In this document: in pieces, positions 57,756-64,000 of the stretch
Layout of the letters: each line of letters opens with the position of its first letter
Position numbering within the stretch: position 1 is the first letter of the stretch
NCBI GenBank assembly: GCA_036267755.1
Contig: DATAVK010000137.1
Location: forward strand, 1 to 64,000
Direction: 5' to 3'
Length of the DNA: 64,000 nt
Source: DATAVK01 sp036267755
GTDB taxonomy: Bacteria; Actinomycetota; Actinomycetes; JAFAQI01
Notes under the pieces: model-generated
Told to the model about the DNA's origin: nothing
The model's input: the letters and a program-made list of their open reading frames with translations, nothing else
The model's database searches: none
Program-made: the position numbers and the translations under genes

Positions 57756-58613
57756 TCATGTTCGGTGGCGCAGGGTGAGTGCTCCGCCCGCTGCAATGAC
57801 GACCGCGAGAGCGATCACGATCCCGAGGTTTCGGCCAGTGTGCGACGGGCCCGACGACGCGGCCGAGGACGTCGCACCGGACGCGTCGGGCGAGTTGGAC
57901 GCAGAGACTGCGCTGGCACCCGCCGACTGCGTTGCGCCGGGGTCCGGAGCCGCCGTCCCGTCGGCCCCGGGCTGTTGGGTCGCTCCCGGCGTTGGCTTGA
58001 CCTTGAAGTCCTTCTTGGGAAGCGTCAGCGTCTCGACCGACACCGACGAGCCCGAGGTCGAGCAGTCCGCCGGTCCGGGACTGAGCTGAGTCCACCGCCC
58101 ATTGCTGACCCGGAGGTACGTCGCGTCGTAGAGAATCGAGTACGGCGGTTGTTTCGGAGATCCAAGATAGATCCGGAGCTGAATCAGTCCCAGCGGCGAG
58201 AGTGGATAGTCCCCGAAATAGCTTGCGAGCGACTCGTCGATGACTGTCGCGGCCGCCATCGGATGCGACGGGTTGGTGTACCTCGCCGACGCGGTCAACT
58301 GCTCACCGCTCCAATCGCCAGGCGGCACTTGCGGTCGCGGTTGGTAGGCGAACAGCGTCGCGGTTCCCCCCTCGCCGTAACCCTTCGGCGCGGCCGTGGT
58401 GTCCACGGCCCGCCACACCACCGGCTTTGCCGAGATCGAGCCGGAGGTGATCTGCTGCCCGTTCTGGCCACACAGCGTGATTGCTCCTACCGCCGAAGAG
58501 TCGGCCGGAGGAGCGCCAGCGGCGGCGGCGGCCGGTGCCATGAAACTGACGGCGCTCACCAGGCCGGCCGATAGCACAACCCCTGCGCCCACCATCCGGC
58601 GGCTGCTCCTCAT
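57756..58613 (-). CDS. Membrane-tethered protein with shared surface-locus N-domain
   Basis: A 285-residue protein. Signal peptide (about 1-32), then the domain shared with 56438 and 59792 (GAITLCGQNGQQITSGSI, DWSGEQLTASARY, DESLASYFGD, IQLRIYL), an Ala/Ser/Gly/Pro linker and a C-terminal helix (NLGIVIALAVVIAAGGALTL) ending RHRT. The segment before the helix, SHTG, recalls a sortase signal, but LPxTG or LAxTG is not intact. ATG 58613 overlaps the stop of the DUF916-like gene (ATGA). Function unknown. Confidence 0.78.
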   Translation of the reverse strand: MRSSRRMVGAGVVLSAGLVSAVSFMAPAAAAAGAPPADSSAVGAITLCGQNGQQITSGSISAKPVVWRAVDTTAAPKGYGEGGTATLFAYQPRPQVPPGDWSGEQLTASARYTNPSHPMAAATVIDESLASYFGDYPLSPLGLIQLRIYLGSPKQPPYSILYDATYLRVSNGRWTQLSPGPADCSTSGSSVSVETLTLPKKDFKVKPTPGATQQPGADGTAAPDPGATQSAGASAVSASNSPDASGATSSAASSGPSHTGRNLGIVIALAVVIAAGGALTLRHRT

Positions 58614-59707
58614 GTCCTGACTCCCTGCGGCTTGGCGAGGTCACGGGATGGCTCCACTGGCCGCTTGCGTCGCCGCCGACGCGCGTAACCCCAAGCCAAG
58701 CCGAGAATCAGGAGCAGCAGGACAACGAGCAATATCCACGGGATGGCCAGGAAGTGAACGCTGGCGGTCACCGGGTGCAGTCCCGGATCGACCTGCCCCT
58801 GCAGGCCCGTCGTGTCGACCGTCACCTTGGCCGACATCCAGACTTCGGGGTAGACACCGGGCACCTTCACGGTGACGGGGTACGACGCGCCAGGCAGCAG
58901 CGCGGGGACGTCCGCGACGTGGGCCGCGGTGACCGACTCACCGAACAAGCCGTGCACGGTCACCGTCTGTGGTCCGCCGAGGATCACGTTGCCCCCGTTG
59001 TGCACGGTGTAGGTCACGGTGGCCTGACCCTTTGCGAACGGGTCGATGGGCCCGCGGTAACTGGCATGCAGCTGTTGGACGCTCAGCTGCGGATGCAGCG
59101 GACCAGTGACTCGGAAGAGGGCCTTTACGGCGATTCGCTGGTCGAACTTGACCTTCTGCTTGCTCCCCTGCCCGAAGCTTCCGGCGATGCGCCCACTCAG
59201 CGACACGACGACCGCGCCGACGTGGTCGCCGGGTGGGGCGTTGCGCGGAACCGCAACGTGTACCGGCACGATGACTGTCGAGCGTGGCTTGACGGTGATG
59301 CGCCCAGACCCTCCCGGCGTTCCCACCGCCAGCCAGGCGCCCGCTTGCTTGCGCGGTGCCGACGGCGCGGCGTAAGCGATGGTCCCGTTCGCAGCAGCCA
59401 CCGCGTCGACCGGGTAGACCTGCAGCGTCTCTGGCTTGTAACTGATGTTGAGGATCGCCAGGTGATCCGTGAGCCGTCCTCCTGGCGTGGTGCCGAAGGT
59501 GAAGTAGGGCCGGCCGTCGACGCCCAGGACCTTCTTCCCGTGGACCAGCTTCTCGCTCGCCGGGGCCGCCCCGAACGTGGCGTTGACGGTCCGCTTTCCC
59601 GCGTGCGGAGCCGCCTGGCTGGGCGCGGCCGCGATGACGGTGGCGCCGAGAGCCACTGAGACAGCGAAGGCTTTCGCGAAGCGTCGCACGTAGTAGGCCA
59701 ATCTCAA
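58610..59707 (-). CDS. DUF916-like (WxL-interacting type) membrane-anchored surface protein
   Basis: A 365-residue protein. Signal peptide, then an N-terminal immunoglobulin-like region with RPYFTFGTTPGGRLTDHLAI, LNISYKPETLQVYPVDAVAA and PPGDHVGAVVVSLSGRI, the pattern of DUF916 proteins; a second beta domain with GQATVTYTVHNGGNVILGG follows, then a membrane helix (IPWILLVVLLLLILGLAWGY) and a basic tail. In Firmicutes DUF916 proteins bind peptidoglycan and partner WxL proteins. The open frame starts at TTG 59707; GTG 59689 is an alternative. Coupled to 57756. Confidence 0.75.
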   Translation of the reverse strand: MRLAYYVRRFAKAFAVSVALGATVIAAAPSQAAPHAGKRTVNATFGAAPASEKLVHGKKVLGVDGRPYFTFGTTPGGRLTDHLAILNISYKPETLQVYPVDAVAAANGTIAYAAPSAPRKQAGAWLAVGTPGGSGRITVKPRSTVIVPVHVAVPRNAPPGDHVGAVVVSLSGRIAGSFGQGSKQKVKFDQRIAVKALFRVTGPLHPQLSVQQLHASYRGPIDPFAKGQATVTYTVHNGGNVILGGPQTVTVHGLFGESVTAAHVADVPALLPGASYPVTVKVPGVYPEVWMSAKVTVDTTGLQGQVDPGLHPVTASVHFLAIPWILLVVLLLLILGLAWGYARRRRRKRPVEPSRDLAKPQGVRT

Positions 59708-59723
59708 TCAGTGAGGGCATGAG

Positions 59724-59764
59724 CCGGTGGGCTGGGACAGAAACTGCCTGTCCCAGCCCACCGG
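59724..59764 (-). terminator. 17-bp perfect hairpin after the Ig-repeat gene
   Basis: CCGGTGGGCTGGGACAG (59724-59740) pairs fully with CTGTCCCAGCCCACCGG (59748-59764), loop of 7 nt. It follows the stop codon at 59792 on the minus strand and precedes the next start at 59707, so it separates the locus into two transcripts or reduces read-through. No T-tract. Confidence 0.75.
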
Positions 59765-59791
59765 ATGGAGCTCAGTAGCGATACCGCCCGG

Positions 59792-61561
59792 TCAGTCGCT
59801 GACCGTGAACAGGATCGTTCCTGTGTAGGTACCCGACGCGGTCGACGTCGGCGCGTTGAGCGTGAGCACGCCGTCGTAGGTCGCGGTTCCCTCGCCACCG
59901 GCAGAGCCGCCGAGGACGGGGTGGGAGATGCCGCCACCGAGACCGGCGGAACCCGGGTCACTGACCGGGACACCGTTCGCGGCGTTGTTGTCCTGCGCTG
60001 ACACCGAACCGTTGTAGCTGTTGACCGGCGTGGAACCGTCCGGGCAGGCAGCCGTGCTCTTCGAGATCTGACTCAGGCCGACGTTCTCAGGGTTGATGGT
60101 CGTGACGGCGGTCGCCGGCTGGCTCGGGTTCCCACTACCCGGAACCTGCGACAGCTGGTTGGCCTCGGCGGAAGCCGCGAACGGTGATCCACCGGAGGTC
60201 ATGTCAGTGACCGTGATGCACTGGAACGTCGCGTGACCGGTCCAGAAGGTGCCGTCCGAGCTCAGCGCCAGCGTGCCCACGTCCAACGGCTTGGTGTCCG
60301 TGTACGGGGTGCTGATGACCAATGTGCCCGGCGGGATCTCACCCTGGATGGTCTGGGTGTCCGAGCATGCGGACCCGGTGGCGGCGCAGGCGCCGGTCGC
60401 CGGGGTCGAGGTGATGAAGGTCACCGGCTGCGACTGCGACGAGTTGAAGTCGGCCGTGTCGGTCGGGGTGAACTTCGCGACCACAGAGTGCGATCCTGCG
60501 GCGAAACCACCCGGCAGCGAGAAGGTGTATGGCCCTCCGCCTGTGGTGGTCACGGTCGTCGTGCCGAGGGCCGTGGTGCTGGAGCCGTCGAAGAACGACA
60601 CGCTGCCGGCCTGGGAGACGCTTCCGCTCAATGTCGCCGCAGTGCCAGTTGTCGTGTTGCCCGAGATGGTCAGCGTTGTCGTGGTCGGCGTCTTCGCTGC
60701 CTGAACGACCTGGCTCACGGTCCCGAATGATCCCGAGAAGTCCGCCGTGTCGGTCGGGGTGAACGTTGCCTTGACCGCGTGCGTGCCGACGGCCAGAGTG
60801 CTCGTGGCGAACGTCGCCACCCCACTGCCGGAGACGGGAACCGGGCTACCCGAGTTCGTCCCGTCCACCGAGAACTGCACCGAACCAGCCTGGTGCGTGG
60901 CGCCGGAGGACTCCGTCGCGGTGAAGGTGACGTTGTCACCCGAAGTCGACGGGTTCTCCGACGAGGTCAGGCTGGTCTGGGTAGAGCTGGCCACCGCGGG
61001 GAACACCTGGGTCCAGGTGCTGCCGCTGACAGAAATGTCGGACGACCAGTACGTGCCGCTCGTCCCGGTCTTGACCCGCACCTGGTAGAGGCCGGCATAG
61101 CCGTCCGTCGTCGAGGTGTCGGTGTTCGGGTTGTCAGCGATGTAGTCCGACAGGTCCTCATCCGTTGCCGCCCCGGTCACGACCGGGTTCGAGCCCTCAC
61201 CGTTGATCGGTGCCGGAGCAGAGGTGTTCGGGTACGTCGTGGACAGCGAGGACTGCTCACCGGTCCAGGCGCTCGGGGCAATCCCGTTCTTCGGGGTGTA
61301 GAAGTACAGCGTCGCCTTGGTGTGACCCGCGTCGGCGGACGAAGCGACTGTGTACGCCGCGATCGGCGCGTCGGTGATCGAGCCAGACGTGATCTGGGTG
61401 CCACTGGAGTTGTAGAACGCCAAGGTGCCGATCTCGTTCGGGTCGGTGCCCTCGAAGGGGGGTGCGGCCGCATTGGCCGCACCCGCCCCGACGAGGAGCA
61501 TCGCCCCGGTCATGGTCAGGGTTGCGGCCCCGGCCATGACTGTTGCGAAGCGCATCTTCAT
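59792..61561 (-). CDS. Secreted Ig-like repeat protein with shared N-domain and WxL-like C-terminal domain
   Basis: A 589-residue exported protein. Signal peptide (TVMAGAATLTMTGAMLLVGA), shared N-domain (IGTLAFYNSSGTQITSGSI, APSAWTGEQSS, DEDLSDYIAD, YQVRVKT), two bacterial Ig-like repeats that both contain KATFTPTDTADF or AKFTPTDTADF, and a C-terminal beta domain of about 200 residues ending ASGTYTGTILFTVSD, similar to WxL-type ends. GGAGAG precedes ATG 61561. Likely a wall-surface fibre or adhesin; no anchor helix. Confidence 0.82.
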   Translation of the reverse strand: MKMRFATVMAGAATLTMTGAMLLVGAGAANAAAPPFEGTDPNEIGTLAFYNSSGTQITSGSITDAPIAAYTVASSADAGHTKATLYFYTPKNGIAPSAWTGEQSSLSTTYPNTSAPAPINGEGSNPVVTGAATDEDLSDYIADNPNTDTSTTDGYAGLYQVRVKTGTSGTYWSSDISVSGSTWTQVFPAVASSTQTSLTSSENPSTSGDNVTFTATESSGATHQAGSVQFSVDGTNSGSPVPVSGSGVATFATSTLAVGTHAVKATFTPTDTADFSGSFGTVSQVVQAAKTPTTTTLTISGNTTTGTAATLSGSVSQAGSVSFFDGSSTTALGTTTVTTTGGGPYTFSLPGGFAAGSHSVVAKFTPTDTADFNSSQSQPVTFITSTPATGACAATGSACSDTQTIQGEIPPGTLVISTPYTDTKPLDVGTLALSSDGTFWTGHATFQCITVTDMTSGGSPFAASAEANQLSQVPGSGNPSQPATAVTTINPENVGLSQISKSTAACPDGSTPVNSYNGSVSAQDNNAANGVPVSDPGSAGLGGGISHPVLGGSAGGEGTATYDGVLTLNAPTSTASGTYTGTILFTVSD

Positions 61562-61647
61562 GTCTCTCCCTATGTGGTGGTGCTGGAAGTGGTTCTCGGT
61601 CGTGCGCAGATTGAGCAGGCCGTGCTAGTTCAGGGCTCAGGCATCCA

Positions 61648-62859
61648 CTAGCAGCTCGTGGGGTTGACCCCACAGTCCTTGTAGCCACCGGTGGCTCCGG
61701 CGGCGGCGACCAGTGCCTGGCCGGGAGCGCTCTTGAAGTACGGCGTGCCCGCACTCGAGGAGAAGAGCGTCTGCCACAGGTTCTTGGCGATGCCGGGCTG
61801 GAACGGGGTCGAGCTCGACAGGTCCTTCTGCTTGAACACGATGAACAAGCCCCGGTTGTCGTCGTAGGCGACATTCGGCGCGGTCGAGCCGGTCGGAACC
61901 GGTCCGAGCACGGTGCCGGTGTCCATCTTGATTCCAGGACTGAGTGCAGCCCCGCCCGGGAAGGCAGTTGCCGGGTCGTGGAAGTAGCCGCTGTTGTACA
62001 GCGCCAACCGACTGCCGGAGAACGGCACGATGGCGTCTGCGGCAGGCCCGAAGTTGCCGGAGGTGATGGCGGTCGGGTCGTTCTCCTCCGACGTCTTGAC
62101 GCAGCCGCCGAGGGTGATGGTGCTCTGGCCCGCAGCGGTCTCGATGTCTGAGAGGAAGCTGCTTCGGGTGCCGGACCCGGCCTGCGGGATGATCGGGTCG
62201 ATGGAGTCGCTGGACGAACCGCCGATACCCGAGTCATTCCAGTGGGTGAAGCCGGCGTCGCACTGGTACACGTGGTAGAGCTGCGCCGCAGACAGCGGCA
62301 CCGCGTTGGAACCGGTCTTCAACTCGGCCAGCTGGAGGTCCTCCGAACCGAGCTTGACGACGTGAAGGCCGCCGAAGCCGGCGGTTCCTGCAGCCGTCTC
62401 CTCGGCACCGGTCGGGAGCCGCGATGCCCGGACGTAGCTGATCTCGCCATCGGGAAACGCGGTCGTGTTGGCGTCGGCGAGTAGCGCCGCGATGCCGGCG
62501 CCCGAGCCGTTGGGACGCTGGACCGGGTTGGTCCCGGCGCGCAGCACGATCGTCGGGTTGAGCGGAAGCAGCGTCGCGTTCGTGCTGCCGTTGAGGTAGC
62601 CGGCACGAGCGTTGGCGTCCGGTGTCGCGTCGAAGCTCACCAGCTTGTTCACGTTCCCCGCGCTGTTGTAGCCGAGGTCGCCGCCCGTGTCGCCGTCCGC
62701 CCCGAAGTCCATCAGGTACTGGACTGTGTCCGAGCCGACGCCGACGGCGTCGGCTGCTGAGGGGGCGTAGTCGGCGTGCGCCGGCGCTGCCATCGCGAAA
62801 GTCATCGCTCCGGCTGCGGCGGTGGCGAGGCCGACTCGCACCTTGGTCTTCATGCGCAT
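61648..62859 (-). CDS. PstS-like secreted substrate-binding protein
   Basis: A 403-residue exported protein. Signal peptide (VGLATAAAGAMTFAMAAPAH) with no lipobox Cys. AADAVGVGSDTVQYLMDFGA matches the first PstS anion-binding strand, and IPQAGSGTRSSFLSDIE the second loop (SGT). The C-terminus has two Cys (CGVNPTSC). A PHO box lies 79 bp upstream of ATG 62859 (GGAAGG site). No ABC permease or ATPase genes are adjacent, so it may act as a phosphate scavenger or surface sensor rather than as a transporter subunit. Confidence 0.8.
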   Translation of the reverse strand: MRMKTKVRVGLATAAAGAMTFAMAAPAHADYAPSAADAVGVGSDTVQYLMDFGADGDTGGDLGYNSAGNVNKLVSFDATPDANARAGYLNGSTNATLLPLNPTIVLRAGTNPVQRPNGSGAGIAALLADANTTAFPDGEISYVRASRLPTGAEETAAGTAGFGGLHVVKLGSEDLQLAELKTGSNAVPLSAAQLYHVYQCDAGFTHWNDSGIGGSSSDSIDPIIPQAGSGTRSSFLSDIETAAGQSTITLGGCVKTSEENDPTAITSGNFGPAADAIVPFSGSRLALYNSGYFHDPATAFPGGAALSPGIKMDTGTVLGPVPTGSTAPNVAYDDNRGLFIVFKQKDLSSSTPFQPGIAKNLWQTLFSSSAGTPYFKSAPGQALVAAAGATGGYKDCGVNPTSC

Positions 62860-62937
62860 GTGTGTGCCTTCCGTGGGTCTGTTGGTGTGCGCCTGGCGAG
62901 GTGACAATCGCGGATCCAAACCGCTACAAGGCGGTGC

Positions 62938-62959
62938 TTGGATGAACCGCGGATGAACC
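62938..62959 (-). promoter_or_regulatory. PHO box upstream of the PstS-like gene
   Basis: Minus-strand units GGTTCATCCGC (62959-62949) and GGTTCATCCAA (62948-62938) are adjacent, with the 11-nt period of Streptomyces PhoP sites and one C-to-T change in the GTTCACC core. It lies 79 bp before the start at 62859. The rest of the 181-bp gap (62860-63040) contains a CCCCAAATGGGG dyad near 63017-63028 but no gene. Confidence 0.6.
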
Positions 62960-63040
62960 TGTCCCATCGGGCCACGGCGAACAGGACATCCCGGCGCGGG
63001 CGAGCGTCGTAGACCGCCCCAAATGGGGGCAGAACCAGGC

Positions 63041-64000
63041 TCAGACCAGATTGGGGAGCAGCCGCAATGTCTCGCTGCTGATCAGCCAGAGCACCACAAG
63101 AACGAGCGGGGCGCCGGCCAGCCAGGCCTGCCACCTGCCCCACCGCGCATTAGCCCAGACAACCCCTGCAGCAACGAGCAGCAGGACCTGTAGCCAGAGC
63201 ACGAGCGGCACGAGACCGCCGGTGTCCGAGTGCATCTCCGTCGCGGAGGTCGCGATCGTTGTGGGACGCCCGGACGGAGCCGGTTGCACGTGGCCCTTCA
63301 TCGTCGCGTCGACGAAAACCGGGCTACCGGGTGCCCACCCGCTGCGCCAGCCGCTGCCGCGTGAGGTGACCAGCGTGAGCCGGCTCGCGGTCGCCGCCAA
63401 CGTCGGCGGAAGTGGGTCGCCGTTGCCGCGAACGTCGGTGACCGTATAGGTGAAGACTCCCTGGCCGGTCGTGACCGTTATCGGGTCGCCGACATGCAAC
63501 GACGCTACGTGTCGGAAGGGTGCACCGAACGTCACGCTGCGGCCCATGACGACCGACACCCCGGCCTGGCCCGGAAGGGCGGTGTTCTGCTGATGGCCGG
63601 GGCCATCGCGCATGACACCGGCCGTCGTGCCTTCGACGACGACGACGCGCCTGAGCCCGGCTTCGGGGGCGGTCATCACCGCAATCGGCGTGCCAGGCTC
63701 GATCGCCCCGCCGAAGGGCGCGACCTCCTCGGCAAGGGATTGCCGAATCGAGGCGTACAGCCGGTGCTGCGCGCTGCGCTCCTGGATCGCACTCAGTCCG
63801 ATGGCGTAAACCAGCAGCCAGATCGCGATCAGACTCAGCATGGCCAGTGCGGTCACGACCGTCGTGGCCAGCGCCGAGGGTGGTGGCAGCGCATCCCCGC
63901 CGCGAGGCGGTGCCACCCAGTGCCTCACCCGGCCCGCGATCAGCCGCCAGCGTGGCTGCTGCTGCTCCGGAGCGGGATTGGGGCTGACATCGCCACTCAC
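63041..64000 (-). CDS. Sortase-fold membrane protein lacking the catalytic His and Cys
   Basis: At least 319 residues; a GTG at the window edge may be the start or the gene may extend beyond. One N-terminal helix (about 44-70), then a sortase-like domain: VVVEGTTAGVMRDGPGHQQN, TALPGQAG, VVMGRSVTFGAPFRHVASLH and RLTLVTSRGSG. In active class E sortases the last two read GHR and LTLTTC; here Arg154 and Ser213 replace the catalytic His and Cys. Two C-terminal helices follow, an unusual addition. Probably a non-catalytic scaffold or receptor for the surface locus. Confidence 0.75.
   Translation of the reverse strand: MSGDVSPNPAPEQQQPRWRLIAGRVRHWVAPPRGGDALPPPSALATTVVTALAMLSLIAIWLLVYAIGLSAIQERSAQHRLYASIRQSLAEEVAPFGGAIEPGTPIAVMTAPEAGLRRVVVVEGTTAGVMRDGPGHQQNTALPGQAGVSVVMGRSVTFGAPFRHVASLHVGDPITVTTGQGVFTYTVTDVRGNGDPLPPTLAATASRLTLVTSRGSGWRSGWAPGSPVFVDATMKGHVQPAPSGRPTTIATSATEMHSDTGGLVPLVLWLQVLLLVAAGVVWANARWGRWQAWLAGAPLVLVVLWLISSETLRLLPNLV

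Noticed and set aside
1..64000. CRISPR array, IS element, integrase or prophage
   Set aside because: No regularly spaced repeats, transposase or integrase motifs were seen in any frame I read.

Overview
The window is 64 kb of very GC-rich, densely packed DNA with GTG/ATG starts, four-base GTGA/ATGA gene overlaps, WhiB proteins, a BldG-type anti-anti-sigma factor, an RsiG-like c-di-GMP protein and actinobacterial c-di-AMP riboswitches. It is chromosomal DNA of an actinomycete. Gene order from about 6 to 28 kb follows the Mycobacterium tuberculosis block Rv3654c-Rv3683 (Tad pilus, HAD, holin-like, EphE, MarP, NUDIX, TlpA, Nth, Crp, MBL, RidA, DUF4177, two ArsA-like ATPases, WhiB4, PonA2, phosphoesterase). 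The first 6 kb have the Streptomyces order hppA/anti-sigma/bldG/helicase. A lineage near Frankiales, Sporichthya or Jatrophihabitans is my inference; the species cannot be fixed from sequence alone. I saw no IS element, prophage or CRISPR array.

Layout. 1-6 kb: methyltransferase fragment, proton-pumping pyrophosphatase, BldG partner switch, DUF1998 helicase. 6-11 kb: Tad/Flp pilus locus on the minus strand. 11-28 kb: the conserved Crp/WhiB/cell-wall block, with a Crp-type operator at 14451 and an rsiG-like gene next to crp. 28-34 kb: tRNA-Pro, a secreted beta-propeller protein, and a phosphate/polyphosphate module (CYTH-CHAD, PPK2, PiT transporter) with a two-unit PHO box. 34-40 kb: asd-lysC (with an internal beta-subunit start), recR-ybaB-dnaX, SRP RNA and tRNA-Ser. 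40-44 kb: mannosyltransferase-like membrane protein, Rpf preceded by a c-di-AMP riboswitch, and a CPBP protease. 44-47 kb: a five-gene redox operon with ApbE. 47-53.7 kb: epimerase, tRNA-Ser, TadA and two partner proteins, then assimilatory sulfur reduction (sulfite reductase, cysteine leader peptide, CysH, chelatase). 53.7-56.4 kb: two wall hydrolases, one behind a second c-di-AMP riboswitch. 56.4-64 kb: a surface locus.

How the genes work together. Three themes recur. Cell-wall growth and remodelling: PonA2, MarP, Rpf, the NlpC/P60 protein and the transglycosylase, with two hydrolases tied to c-di-AMP. Second-messenger and redox regulation: Crp, RsiG, BldG and two WhiB proteins. Phosphate: PPK2, CYTH-CHAD, PiT, and a PstS-like protein with its own PHO box. 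The least familiar part is 56.4-64 kb: a PstS-like binding protein, two secreted Ig-repeat proteins, a membrane-tethered relative that shares their N-terminal domain, a DUF916-like anchored protein, and a sortase-fold membrane protein that has lost both the catalytic His and Cys. It looks like an actinobacterial counterpart of the Firmicute DUF916/WxL surface loci and is my best candidate for an undescribed system.

Limits: family calls are by recognition of motifs and gene order; no database or structure search was run. Both window ends cut genes.
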